DNA from: Paenibacillus terrae
GTDB taxonomy: Bacteria > Bacillota > Bacilli > Paenibacillales > Paenibacillaceae
Assembly: GCF_000943545.1 (NCBI RefSeq)
Contig: NZ_JTHP01000001.1
Coordinates: 124,001 to 188,000 of the forward strand
Reading direction: 5' to 3'
DNA length: 64,000 nt
Shown here: piece after piece, positions 26,715 through 36,068 of the stretch
Layout of the letters: each line of letters opens with the position of its first letter
Position numbering within the stretch: the stretch's first letter is position 1
Notes under the pieces: generated by a model
What the model was told of the DNA's origin: nothing
The model's database searches: none
The model's input: only the letters and a program-made list of their open reading frames with translations
Program-made: the position numbers and the translations under genes

Positions 26715-27464
26715 ATGTATCAAGTAGTGCTGGTGAGGCATGGAGAAAGCGTGTATAACCGCCAAAACCTGTTTACAGGCTGGACGGATGTGGACCTGAC
26801 CGAGCAGGGAACCCATGAAGCCATAGAGGCGGGCCGTATTCTCAAGGAGGCCGGGTATACGTTTGATCTGGCGTTCGCTTCGGTGCTGAAACGATCCATT
26901 CGTACGCTGTATCACATTTTGGACGAACTGGATCATTTGTGGATACCCGTACAGAAGTCGTGGAAGCTGAACGAACGCCATTATGGTGCTCTTCAGGGAC
27001 TCAGCAAGCTGGATTCTGCCGTCCAATACGGCGAGGAGCAGGTTCATATCTGGCGGCGCAGCCTGACGGTACGGCCTCCCATGCTGGATGAACAGGATGA
27101 ACGCAGTCCTCACAGGGAGGAACGATACCGTAACATTAAGCCGGAAGAGCTGCCGCTTGGGGAAAGTTTGGAGGATACCGTGCATCGGGTCGGTGAGTTT
27201 TGGAAGCAGCGGATTGTGCCCTTGGTGCAAAAAAAGGAACGGGTCATTATTTCCGCGCATGGCAACACCCTGCGGGCATTGATCAAGTACATGGAGAATT
27301 TGGACGAAACCGCACTGCTGGATTTGAATATTCCGACAGGCATTCCGCTGGTATATGAGCTGGACGAGCATATAGATCCCATTCGGCGCTTCTATCTTGG
27401 TGATCCGAGTCATGTGAAGGCGAAAAAACAGGTTGTGGCTAATCAAAGCAAGGTGACGGAGTGA
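26715..27464 (+). CDS. gpmA: 2,3-bisphosphoglycerate-dependent phosphoglycerate mutase
   Basis: Interconverts 3- and 2-phosphoglycerate in glycolysis. 249 residues from MYQVVLVRHGESVYN: the RHGE motif holds the phosphorylated His, NLFTGWTDVDLTEQG follows, the acid Glu is in NERHYGALQG, and the second His is in SAHGNTLRAL. ATG 26715 is chosen over GTG 26703 because AAAGGAG would have no spacing to the GTG. Monocistronic. Confidence 0.95.
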   Translation: MYQVVLVRHGESVYNRQNLFTGWTDVDLTEQGTHEAIEAGRILKEAGYTFDLAFASVLKRSIRTLYHILDELDHLWIPVQKSWKLNERHYGALQGLSKLDSAVQYGEEQVHIWRRSLTVRPPMLDEQDERSPHREERYRNIKPEELPLGESLEDTVHRVGEFWKQRIVPLVQKKERVIISAHGNTLRALIKYMENLDETALLDLNIPTGIPLVYELDEHIDPIRRFYLGDPSHVKAKKQVVANQSKVTE

Positions 27465-27476
27465 TTTTCGATAAAA

Positions 27477-27514
27477 AAAGAGGACAGGGCGCATCCTCGC
27501 ATCCTGTCCTCTTT
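27477..27514. terminator. Bidirectional terminator between gpmA and alpha-amylase
   Basis: AAAGAGGACAGG and CCTGTCCTCTTT, 12 bp perfect, between convergent genes. Confidence 0.9.
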
Positions 27515-27528
27515 GGGTTGGGTATAAG

Positions 27529-29025
27529 TTAAGCGTCCACGTCGTCGTCTGCTTCCGGGCTGTCATCCTCGGCGGGAAGCGCCCACACCGATACACTGCC
27601 AGCACGAACCGGGAATACGCCGTAGCCATCCTGTTCAATCTGTACGATATGGTCGTGACGGCCCGTCAGATCGGTCCATTGCTCTCCTGCGCGGTGTTTT
27701 CCCACAAACATACGCTTCTCTCCGTTGTCGGCGTTGGTGACCACCACGGCACAGCCGGAGCCTTCCAGTTCAGGCACGCCCTGACGAACCCATCCAATCG
27801 TATGGGGATCATCCAAATAATCCTTTTGCTCACCATAGGCTTTATGATAGCGGGCGTACAGGAGCGGATCCAGCTCGGCCTGTTTGCCTTTCACGGGCGT
27901 TTGCCCTTGAATGCCATAGTAATCGCCGTAGAATACGCAGGGGTAACCGTCCTTGCGCAGCAAGATGAGCGCGTAGGCGCTGGGCTTAAACCAGTCCTCT
28001 ACCCACGATTCCAGAGCTTCATGGGGCTGGGAATCATGATTATCGACAAAAGTAACGGAGTTCAGGGGATGAGTCTGGACTAGCGTATCCTCGAAAATGG
28101 TGCTTAAATCGAAATCCTTTCCACCCAAGGAAGCGCTATGTAGTTTGTAGTGGAGGGATACGTCAAACAGGTCGATTTTATAATCAATGGTGTCCAGAAA
28201 CTTTTGACATGATTCCAGATCGGGTTTCCAAAACTCGCCTACCATATAAAAGTCCTGTCCGCGCTTTTTGATCATTTCCGTCGCGAACTCCCGTACAAAT
28301 TCATGATTGATATGCTTGATTGCGTCCAGCCGAAATCCGTTGCATTGTAGGGTATCCACCAGCCATTTGCCCCAGCGGATCATTTCCTTGCGCACTTCCT
28401 GATGATTATAGTCAATATTGGCGAACATCAAATAATCATAATTACCGAATTCATCATCTACATGCTCGCTCCAGCTTTTATTTTTGCCTAAAATACGATA
28501 AATTCCCGTTCGGTCCTGACTTGCATCGTAATCGGTTCCGTTAAAATGCTCAAAATTCCATTGAAATGTGGAATACTGACCCTGACGACCGGGGAACGTA
28601 AATTTAGTCCAGCCTTCGATATCGAACGGCTCGGAAATGACCTCATTGCGGTTATCCGGGTTGACCTCGACGACCTTGAATACTTCGGTTTCATCCGCGC
28701 CAGCTTTATGGTTCATGACCAGATCGACATAGACGGCTACACCGTGGCGAACGCAGGCAGCAATAGCCTCCAGCAGATCTTCCCTTGTACCGTATTTGGT
28801 GCGCACCGCACCTTTTTGATCAAACTCACCCAGATCGTAAAGGTCATAGACGCCGTATCCCGTATCCTCGGGGGATTGGCCCTTGGTGACAGGTGGAATC
28901 CATATCGCGTCAATTCCTTTGGCCTTCAATTCCGGTGCCAGGCGAGCAAGTTTCTTCCAGTGGGAGCCGTCAGCCTCGACGTTCCACTCGAAAAACTGCA
29001 TCATCGTATGGTTCCTTTTCATCAT
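27529..29025 (-). CDS. Cytoplasmic alpha-amylase, GH13
   Basis: About 498 residues without a signal peptide, so it acts inside the cell on glycogen or imported maltodextrins. The four GH13 motifs are visible: DLVMNH, GFRLDAIKH (nucleophile Asp), GEFW (acid/base Glu) and FVDNHDSQ. It starts MKRNHTMMQFFEW; GGAGGGA allows ATG 29025 or 29022, and a 37-codon longer frame has no RBS. The acidic tail SPEADDDVDA is nonconserved. It resembles the family that includes liquefying-type amylases (GH13_5). Confidence 0.93.
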   Translation of the reverse strand: MMKRNHTMMQFFEWNVEADGSHWKKLARLAPELKAKGIDAIWIPPVTKGQSPEDTGYGVYDLYDLGEFDQKGAVRTKYGTREDLLEAIAACVRHGVAVYVDLVMNHKAGADETEVFKVVEVNPDNRNEVISEPFDIEGWTKFTFPGRQGQYSTFQWNFEHFNGTDYDASQDRTGIYRILGKNKSWSEHVDDEFGNYDYLMFANIDYNHQEVRKEMIRWGKWLVDTLQCNGFRLDAIKHINHEFVREFATEMIKKRGQDFYMVGEFWKPDLESCQKFLDTIDYKIDLFDVSLHYKLHSASLGGKDFDLSTIFEDTLVQTHPLNSVTFVDNHDSQPHEALESWVEDWFKPSAYALILLRKDGYPCVFYGDYYGIQGQTPVKGKQAELDPLLYARYHKAYGEQKDYLDDPHTIGWVRQGVPELEGSGCAVVVTNADNGEKRMFVGKHRAGEQWTDLTGRHDHIVQIEQDGYGVFPVRAGSVSVWALPAEDDSPEADDDVDA

Positions 29026-29282
29026 GCGTCCCTCCTTCATATATAACAAGTTACCCACCAAGCAAGGGGGGCTAAACGTCAGGCGGTTAATAAGCTGCCG
29101 AACGAAGAACAGGGATCGCTGTATAACGTATGCCAAATGATTAAAATTTGTTATACCTTGAGAGTATATATATTCGATAGCTAGAAAAGGGAACGTGAAA
29201 ACGGTAGAATGAATTTAACTTAACAAAAGTTCGGGTTTCAAGTATTCGGTAAACGTGAGCAACGGGGAAAGGAGGGGCGGAC

Positions 29283-30080
29283 ATGACGGAATCGCAGTCA
29301 ATCAGGAACGAAGCGGGTAAACCGCTGATGAAAAAATGTACGTATTGTCAGGAGCTGAAGCCTTTAACGGAATTTCAGCGCAGAACCGGTCGCCGGTCCG
29401 GTCCTTATTCCCGGCGTGGTCCTTGTCGTTCCTGCCGGGGGCTAGCGGCGCAAGAACGTGCGTCTGCGTCCGCTCCTTCCGGCGAGGGGACGGCTTCCCT
29501 GGCATCGCATGGCGCTGGGGATGAGGCAACCGTGCAAGGCATGGAGCCGTCCGCACAGCCTGATGTGCAGCCTCAGCCGCCCCGCAGGAAGCCAGTCACG
29601 GATAAAGCCCGTGAGCGTCATCGGCAGCGTGTTCGACATTTGCTCAGCAGGCTGAAGCCTGCGGATACCAAGGTTCTGCGGCTCAACCGTAACGGCATGA
29701 TTCGGTTAAGGGGCAAAACCGATCAGGGGAGACGTTGGCATCAGGAGATTGAATTTGATCTGGCGGTTACCCTGGTTAGAGAGCGTATGGCAGTGGTTGT
29801 TAATCCGTACACCATCCGCAGACTCTACAGCAATAAGGAATTCCGTCAATATGTGCTCAAGCGTGATCGCTATACCTGCTTTTTCTGCGGGGGTTACGGC
29901 GATACCATTGATCATTTGCTGCCCCGTGCCAAAGGGGGACACACGACGCCTGTCAATTGCGTATGTGCTTGCAACGAATGCAATCAATTTAAGGCGGCCC
30001 GTGATGTCGATGAATTCATCGAATCTGGTGTGCCGTTGCCATCTCATGGTGATGCAGATGCTCCTGAGGACTCCCTATGA
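29283..30080 (+). CDS. HNH endonuclease domain protein
   Basis: 265 residues. An N-terminal zinc knuckle (KKCTYCQELKPLTEF ... CRSC) is followed by an Ala/Ser/Pro-rich spacer (about 60-105), a basic middle region, and a C-terminal HNH domain: RDRYTCFFCGGYGDTIDHLLP, then NCVCACNECNQFKAARD with the structural CxxC pairs and catalytic His. Probably a DNA nicking/repair or mobile-type nuclease; target unknown. GGAGGGGCGG precedes the ATG. Confidence 0.88.
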   Translation: MTESQSIRNEAGKPLMKKCTYCQELKPLTEFQRRTGRRSGPYSRRGPCRSCRGLAAQERASASAPSGEGTASLASHGAGDEATVQGMEPSAQPDVQPQPPRRKPVTDKARERHRQRVRHLLSRLKPADTKVLRLNRNGMIRLRGKTDQGRRWHQEIEFDLAVTLVRERMAVVVNPYTIRRLYSNKEFRQYVLKRDRYTCFFCGGYGDTIDHLLPRAKGGHTTPVNCVCACNECNQFKAARDVDEFIESGVPLPSHGDADAPEDSL

Positions 30081-30691
30081 ACGCAGGGCACTCCCGCGAA
30101 TCAGACCGCAAGCGCCCGCGTCGTGGGAGTCCTGCGCATCAATGATGAACGTATCGGGATTGGCCTCAATGCGTTGGTCTGTTTAGGCATCGTATCAAAC
30201 CTCCGTATACATATTTTGTGGTGATTTTCATGTGATCGCGATATGAGATTCACTCTCTCTATTACCCTTGCATGCTATGATATGACCCTTTTTTTGCGGA
30301 AAATTGGACAAAAAACGAGCTTATTCTAATTTTTATCTAAAATAACAATAAAAATTTTGTAGAAATTTGTGCAAATTTAAAATTTCTTCGACGATTGTAT
30401 TGTAAACAGTGTAATATAGAGGTATAGGGTTCCGTTTCGGCCTGTTGTTGTCACGGAGAAGCGCTTCGTGGGATATTCCGCAGCAGTAACAACAGAATAC
30501 CGTCTGAGCAATATACAATTGGCGTCTGCGATAAATCAGTCTTGCCCTTTAGGGTATAGGCCGGTTTTAGCTGTGCTTCTTGCATGTTTAAGGGCGTGAA
30601 TTCAATGAACGTTTTATTGCTAGAGTTTATGGATACAGGTTACGAGAAAGGAATGGACTTCTATTTTCACAGTAAAGGAGGACGTTCACGC
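30081..30691. other. 610-bp noncoding region with a folded leader
   Basis: No gene seen. A long imperfect hairpin (CGCAGG..ACTCCC with GGGAGT..CCTGCG, 30079-30140) may end the HNH transcript. An AT-rich stretch follows, then a leader with nested stems CTGTTGTT/AACAACAG (30442-30449 / 30488-30495) and CGGA/TCCG enclosing the palindrome GAAGCGCTTC. The short frame upstream of 30692 is not supported as coding. Confidence 0.4.
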
Positions 30692-31123
30692 ATGTCTGAA
30701 AACCAACAAGAGGTGGCTGTAACACAAGAAGCTACTAAAGAGTCTCGGGATGTATTGGACCAATTGATGAAACCGGAGGTTCAGCAATCGCTGACCGTAC
30801 TGGTTGAGAATCTGCCCAAGTTGACTGAGATGGTTACTTTGATGACCGACGCTTATGATGTAGCCCGTAGTTTGGCAACCGACCCTGTATTTATCGGCGA
30901 TATGAAAAGTTCCATGGGAGAGTTTGTGAAGCCTGTTACAGAGTCGGCTAAAGGCTTGGCTTCTGCTGCCATTGAAGCAGGAGACCGCGTACAAACTACA
31001 GACGGCAGTGTAGGTCTGTTTGGCCTGCTCAAAATGCTTAAAGATCCAAATGTACAAAAAACGCTGCGTTTCAGCCAGGCTTTCCTGGATATTCTGAATG
31101 AGCGCCAACGCGAGAGCAAATAA
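30692..31123 (+). CDS. DUF1641 family protein
   Basis: 143 residues, helical, soluble, with the family core QQSLTVLVENLPKLTEMVTL and VGLFGLLKMLKDPNVQKTL. DUF1641 genes commonly sit beside NADH or formate dehydrogenase genes, as here (ndh follows after 27 bases). A role as a small respiratory accessory protein is inferred from this linkage. ATG 30692 has AAAGGAGG upstream; the frame is open 36 codons further back without an RBS. Confidence 0.85.
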   Translation: MSENQQEVAVTQEATKESRDVLDQLMKPEVQQSLTVLVENLPKLTEMVTLMTDAYDVARSLATDPVFIGDMKSSMGEFVKPVTESAKGLASAAIEAGDRVQTTDGSVGLFGLLKMLKDPNVQKTLRFSQAFLDILNERQRESK

Positions 31124-31150
31124 TTACCTGATCAAGAACGGAGGATGGAC

Positions 31151-32332
31151 ATGTCGAAGCAAATTTTGATCTTGGGCGGCGGATACGGCGGCTTGCTGGC
31201 CGCTCTGACAGCACGCCAGCATCTGGACGCTAGCCAAGCAACCATTACAGTGGTAAACCGCTTTGCGTCGCACCAAATTATTACGGAGCTGCACCGTTTG
31301 GCGGCAGGTACAATTGCCGAGAAAGCTGTTGCGCTTCCTTTGGAGAAACTGCTGCGTAACAAAGAAATTATCCTGAAAGTGGATACCGTTTCGGAAATCA
31401 AACCGGACGATAAAAAAGTATCCCTGGCCAGTGGAGCTACGTTGAGCTATGATGCTCTCGTTATTTCCCTGGGCAGCGAAACGGCTTACTTCGGTATTCC
31501 GGGGCTGCAAGAACACAGCTTCACGCTGAAATCAGTGGCAGAAGCGAATCGCATTCGCGCACACGTAGAAGCTCGTCTGGATGCCTACAAGCAATCCGGC
31601 AACAAAGCGGACGCTACAATCGTTATCGGTGGTGGCGGTCTGACTGGTGTCGAGCTGGTGGGCGAATATGCTGACAAGCTGCCTGCGGTTTGTCGTGAAA
31701 AAGGCATTAACTACGAAGATATTAACCTGTATTGCGTAGAAGCGGGACCATCTATTTTGGCAGGCTTCCCTCAAGCACTGGTCGATCGTGCAGTAACAAG
31801 CCTTGAAAAACGTGGCGTTCAAATCGTAGCTGGTGTTCCAATTACGGAAATGAAAGCCGACGAAGTTCTGCTCAAAGACGGACGTTCGATCCAAACGAAC
31901 ACCCTGATCTGGACAGGCGGCGTACAAGGCAACGCACTGGTTGGCGCATCCGGTATCGAAGTGAACCGTGGCCGCGCAACCGTGAACGGTGCACTGCAAT
32001 CCACTTCCCATGAAGACATCTTCCTCGCTGGCGACAGCGCAGTGGTGTTCCCTGGTGAAGGCGAGCGTCCATACCCTCCAACTGCTCAGTTGGCTTGGCA
32101 AATGGGCGAAACCGTTGGTTATAACATTTTTGCTTACTTCAACGGAGCGAAAATGGAAAACTTTAACCCAGTATTCTCCGGTACGCTGGGCAGCTTGGGC
32201 AGAACAGACGCGATCGGTACGGTAGGCGCGAACGGCACCCAACTGAAAGGCGCTGTAGCTACTTTGATGAAGGAAGGCAGTAACATCCGTTACCTGTCCC
32301 ACATCAAAGGACTTTTTGCATTGGCCTATTAA
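31151..32332 (+). CDS. ndh: Type II NADH dehydrogenase (NADH:quinone oxidoreductase)
   Basis: Peripheral membrane flavoprotein passing electrons from NADH to the quinone pool without pumping protons. 393 residues; FAD-binding ILGGGYGGLLAAL at the N-terminus, NADH-binding VIGGGGLTGVELVGE in the middle, and DIFLAGDSA plus PPTAQLAWQMG in the C-terminal FAD contact region. ATG 31151 fits the GGAGG better than the ATG at 31145. Cotranscribed with the DUF1641 gene; a terminator follows. Confidence 0.92.
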   Translation: MSKQILILGGGYGGLLAALTARQHLDASQATITVVNRFASHQIITELHRLAAGTIAEKAVALPLEKLLRNKEIILKVDTVSEIKPDDKKVSLASGATLSYDALVISLGSETAYFGIPGLQEHSFTLKSVAEANRIRAHVEARLDAYKQSGNKADATIVIGGGGLTGVELVGEYADKLPAVCREKGINYEDINLYCVEAGPSILAGFPQALVDRAVTSLEKRGVQIVAGVPITEMKADEVLLKDGRSIQTNTLIWTGGVQGNALVGASGIEVNRGRATVNGALQSTSHEDIFLAGDSAVVFPGEGERPYPPTAQLAWQMGETVGYNIFAYFNGAKMENFNPVFSGTLGSLGRTDAIGTVGANGTQLKGAVATLMKEGSNIRYLSHIKGLFALAY

Positions 32333-32362
32333 TATTCCTTACATTTTATATGCTTGATTGGA

Positions 32363-32389
32363 AGAGAGCGCTGTTCTGCGCTCTCTTTT
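32363..32389 (+). terminator. Terminator of the DUF1641-ndh operon
   Basis: AGAGAGCGC/GCGCTCTCT perfect 9-bp stem, then T residues. Confidence 0.85.
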
Positions 32390-32485
32390 CTGTTGCATCT
32401 TTTTTTGATATGTAATTCAACCTTCTATATGTCATGATGTGTAAAAAGATATGTTCTTTATTTAGTCATCAATTGTAAATTATGG

Positions 32486-32514
32486 TTGAAAATACGCATT
32501 TGTAGAGGTATGCT
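32486..32514 (+). promoter_or_regulatory. Sigma-A promoter
   Basis: TTGAAA, 17 bases, TATGCT, 31 bases before the ATG at 32545. Confidence 0.6.
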
Positions 32515-32544
32515 AGTTTTGAAAAATAACTAGGAGGTTTGTGT

Positions 32545-33663
32545 ATGTTTAGGAAAAAAAAGTTTTTAGGCATGGGATTAGCAACTATTCTCATGTGCTC
32601 CTCACTTTCGGGAAGCCTCGCCTATGCGGAATCGAAAACTAGTACGTACGACGCTTCATTTTTTGAAAATCTCAAACAGCGGGCCATAGTCCATGAGCTT
32701 CAAGAACACAAGATCGCTGTTAATCCGAAAGCATCTATTGCTGAACTGCTGAATACAGCGGATAGTACATCACTAAAGAGTAAGAATAATAGTGATCTAC
32801 AACAAAATCTGGAGAAGCTTAACAAAGCGGAATACATATATCTTACGCTCGATGGAGAAGTATACAGCTCAGAAAAAGGTTATGTAGGTATGGCGGATAA
32901 GGTTGAATCGAAAGAAGATAGTGTTACGGATGCTACTTATACGGAAACAAACTCTTTGAGTGAATCAAGCAACAATCATGATGTTTCCATATCAAGTAAA
33001 AATAATCCCACTCCATCACAAGTGAGTGGGGGGACAACGGGAACCTTCTCAAGGACTCAATTGAAATATGACGGATTCGATGGTGTGACTGGGAATTTTT
33101 GGCTACCTTATGTTCATCGCTTGGGAGATGGAGAGCAGCCATGGTTCTACTTCGGATTCGACTCAACAAAAGGACGAGGAGTTGAAGGGGGATTTTCTTA
33201 CCAGACTGGTCGGAAAGTTTGGCAGGGCTATGTTAGAAACAGTAATCGGTATGAATATTCTTACGGAACATGGTCAGAAGGAGCAGAAATCAGACCTATG
33301 AAATTTTACATTGACCCTACTTCTGCCGATTCCTATCTAATAGTTGGCTCCGAGAAAATTGTCGCTATGATGACTTTTTTTAATGATTCTGATTTTCCTT
33401 CGATGTCTCTCAAAAGAGTTTTTTCAATAGCGAAAAATAACTTTGATGGGAACAATATTTATGGAGCGATAAGTGGGGATTTTTATAATTTACTAGTTTC
33501 CAAGGTGAACTCAGATTATTACTATTCTTGGGGAAATTACCCTGAATATTCATTGTGGGACGGGGAAAAATGGTATGGAACTATTGCTTGGCCTACTTAT
33601 TATATTAAGTACTATGATCCCGACACTAAGATGGCTAGTTGGATTGAAAACCAAAATAGATAA
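32545..33663 (+). CDS. Secreted protein of unknown function (possible YrpD-like domain)
   Basis: 372 residues with a Sec signal peptide (cleavage near LAYA-ES), a helical/Ser-rich spacer to about 165, and a C-terminal Trp/Tyr/Gly-rich beta domain (GVTGNFWLPYVHR, GVEGGFSYQTGRKVWQGYV, IRPMKFYIDPTS). The domain loosely recalls Bacillus YrpD-type secreted proteins; not certain. ATG 32545 has AGGAGG at 8 bases. It is followed after 53 bases by a secreted stalk-domain protein. Confidence 0.7.
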   Translation: MFRKKKFLGMGLATILMCSSLSGSLAYAESKTSTYDASFFENLKQRAIVHELQEHKIAVNPKASIAELLNTADSTSLKSKNNSDLQQNLEKLNKAEYIYLTLDGEVYSSEKGYVGMADKVESKEDSVTDATYTETNSLSESSNNHDVSISSKNNPTPSQVSGGTTGTFSRTQLKYDGFDGVTGNFWLPYVHRLGDGEQPWFYFGFDSTKGRGVEGGFSYQTGRKVWQGYVRNSNRYEYSYGTWSEGAEIRPMKFYIDPTSADSYLIVGSEKIVAMMTFFNDSDFPSMSLKRVFSIAKNNFDGNNIYGAISGDFYNLLVSKVNSDYYYSWGNYPEYSLWDGEKWYGTIAWPTYYIKYYDPDTKMASWIENQNR

Positions 33664-33716
33664 TTAGCACATCTTTATGGATGGTAACTACGTTATAAAG
33701 TTTATAGGAGAACAGT

Positions 33717-34502
33717 ATGAAAACTAATTTTTTTATATGTTGTCTAATTACTTTATTGTGTTTAAATCCAATAATAGGGGACGCAACTGCTAAATCTCAA
33801 GAAGTTCCTATTCATTTTAAAGTAAACAATTTTTACATCCTTTATACTCAACCTGCAACACCTTTTTTGGATCAGAAAGGGAGATTGCTGATCCCACTCA
33901 AAGCGGTAAAAGATTTACTGGGAGGTAAGTTGGCGTACAATGCCATGAATAAAATGGCAACGGTAAATTTATTGGGGCGTAGCGTAGTGGTTACCATTGG
34001 ATCAAGAGATATTTTTATCAATGGTGAGCCTGTAACAATGGATACCGTACCTGTTATAAAAGAGGATGCTATGTTTCTCCCTATTTCGGTGTTGGTTAAG
34101 GATACGGATGTCAAGATGCAATGGGACGCCCAGCGGGGCTTACTGAAGCTTGAACATGACAGCTTCAATAAAAGTCAGGTGCTTCTCAGCTTTTTGGGAC
34201 AAGATCTTGCGGAGGTAACAAATAAGGAAGCCTTTGACCTGCACAGTTATGAATGGAATGGCGTAGGAAAGCTGAAAATTCACGCAAACTATGATGAAAG
34301 CTTGAAATTTTCCGAGAAACAAGTGGACATCCGCCCTTTAATAATGTATGGGAAAACATACACTATGGATCCTTACACCAAATCGTTATCAAAGAGCAAG
34401 ATTCAATTTACTGGAGTAGGGAAGCTGACGTTAAAACGCGATTTTGGGGAAATGCGTGAAAAAATGCAATATATTATTGCAGTGGGACGGCTTATTGATT
34501 AG
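33717..34502 (+). CDS. Secreted protein with copper amine oxidase N-like stalk domain
   Basis: 261 residues; signal peptide, then a CuAO_N1-like stalk domain (LLIPLKAVKDLLGGKLAYNA, INGEPVTMDTVPVIKEDAMF, LPISVLVKDTDVKMQWD) to about 150, and a C-terminal region ending in IIAVGRLID. The stalk domain is common in Paenibacillus exported proteins and binds no copper itself. AGGAGA 6 bases before the ATG. A truncated paralogue lies at 35338-35946. Confidence 0.8.
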   Translation: MKTNFFICCLITLLCLNPIIGDATAKSQEVPIHFKVNNFYILYTQPATPFLDQKGRLLIPLKAVKDLLGGKLAYNAMNKMATVNLLGRSVVVTIGSRDIFINGEPVTMDTVPVIKEDAMFLPISVLVKDTDVKMQWDAQRGLLKLEHDSFNKSQVLLSFLGQDLAEVTNKEAFDLHSYEWNGVGKLKIHANYDESLKFSEKQVDIRPLIMYGKTYTMDPYTKSLSKSKIQFTGVGKLTLKRDFGEMREKMQYIIAVGRLID

Positions 34503-34550
34503 AGCGAAGAGTGAAATGTACTGTACTACTTAACCTCTTCGTATATGATA

Positions 34551-34587
34551 AAGAGAGACTGGGTCAATAATGATCCGGTCTCTCTTT
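34551..34587. terminator. Bidirectional terminator
   Basis: AAGAGAGACTGG with CCGGTCTCTCTT (one G-U), extended inward by GTC/GAT-type pairing, between convergent genes. Confidence 0.8.
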
Positions 34588-34617
34588 ATATGATTATAAT
34601 ATGAACAAGTCATAATC

Positions 34618-35335
34618 TTAGAAGGTAATGATTTGACTGCTGTTCCCTTTATTGCGTACGTATCTCACGACTTTGGATACAGACTCATTGTCTTTAAGAT
34701 AGTCAATAACGTCGTCTGTCAGGTTGTTTCTTTGACTGTTATAGAATTTATTCCAATCAGATGAATTTACATATACATCTACTCTAGCTTCACTGCTGTT
34801 GCCTGTTACTTCGAAATCAAAGCTAATACCAGGATAGCTGCTGTATCTATCGAACAATCTACGTTGGATCGCGCCTGCATCCAAGGAAGAAGATACATTC
34901 TTCAAAGTAACATCGCCTCTGCTGTTGGTTGTAAAGGTCGCCAATTTATCGTTATTGCTTGAATTCTTAACCGTACCGTCAACATCGGCATTTTTATACT
35001 CTTTCAAAATATCTTCCACGATGTCCTCTAGGTAGCTATCCTTTCTGCTGTCGGATAGGTCATCCCATCTGGGATTTTTCATTTCGATAGTCATGGTAAT
35101 ATTGTTTTATTGCCACTGAGCGAGATATCAGAGTTGTTTTTGTATTCATCGCTGTGATCATCGTTCAGTTCCTTTTGAAGATCTTTCAAGGAGCTAGAGC
35201 TATTTTTGCTTGCGTCATCTTTTAACGTCTGATTGTCTTTTTGCAATTGAGCGATGGTAGCGTCTTTAGTCATGTTCACTGCTTTCGCCGTGTTCAGTTC
35301 ATGAGTCAGTGTCGTAATCTGGTTGTTCAGCGCTG
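34618..35335 (-). pseudogene. Degraded paralogue of the stalk/coiled-coil protein
   Basis: Minus-strand remnant matching the intact gene at 36069-37118: coiled coil TALNNQITTLT and TKDATIAQLQKDNQTLKDD, then the C-terminal domain RKDSYLEDIVEDILKEYKNA. Its N-terminal third (signal peptide and stalk domain) is missing at the 35335 junction. A one-base loss in an A run near 35103 breaks the frame: SGNKTILP-stop, whereas adding one A restores GNKNNITMTIE, matching GDKNDITVTIE of the paralogue. Confidence 0.8.
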
Positions 35336-35337
35336 TA

Positions 35338-35946
35338 GAGGATATACTGGGTGGTAAAGTAACTTACAATACAGCGAACAAAACCGCTTCGGTTGATCTT
35401 TTGGGCCGTAATGTAATGGCAACGATCGGATCACCCAACATATCAGTTAACGGTGAGCCGGTGACAATGGATACAGTCCCCATCATGAAGAATAATGCGA
35501 TGTTTTTGCCGATATCCATCCTGTTGAAAGATACAGATGCGAAGATGGACTGGGATCCCAAGCGTGGCTTATTGAAACTAAGGCATGATAGCTTTACGGA
35601 AAGTCCAGTTCTTATGAAATTTAAGGGACAAGACTTGGCCCAGGTCATAGATGCGAATGCGTTTGATCTTACTTCCTTTGATTGGGATCGCAAGAAAGGC
35701 ATATTGGATATTTATGCTATGTACGAGGGCGGCTTATCGCCTGCTTCCAAGCAAATCGACTTTAATCCTCTGATTGTTTATAGTAAAGGAACCTATAGTG
35801 TAAATCCTTATTCTAGACCCAGTATGTTTTACAAAGTGAAAATCACCACTCCTGGTAATTTGGTTTATACAAGAAATATAGATACGACCAATGCGGACAA
35901 AGATTATGTAAAATATATTACTTCCGTAGGAAGGTTGATTAACTGA
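35338..35946 (+). pseudogene. N-truncated paralogue of the stalk-domain protein at 33717
   Basis: Reads AVEDILGGKVTYNTANKTAS, NGEPVTMDTVPIMKNNAMF and ITSVGRLIN, collinear with the protein at 33717 from about residue 63 to the end, but the signal peptide and first 60 or so residues are gone. It has no RBS; sequence upstream belongs to the opposite-strand remnant. Probably dead after a deletion between two divergent genes. Confidence 0.75.
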
Positions 35947-35976
35947 TTGTTCGGATTTCTAAAAATTCCAGTTATG

Positions 35977-36015
35977 AAAAAGAAGACAGGGAAGCTACTT
36001 TCCTTGTCTTCTTTT
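35977..36015. terminator. Bidirectional terminator
   Basis: AAAAAGAAGACAGGGAA with TTTCCTTGTCTTCTTTT around a short loop, between convergent genes. Confidence 0.9.
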
Positions 36016-36068
36016 CTGTCAAGAAAGTCTATTTTTAGACTCCCTCTTATTTCTAGTATTTATTCAAC

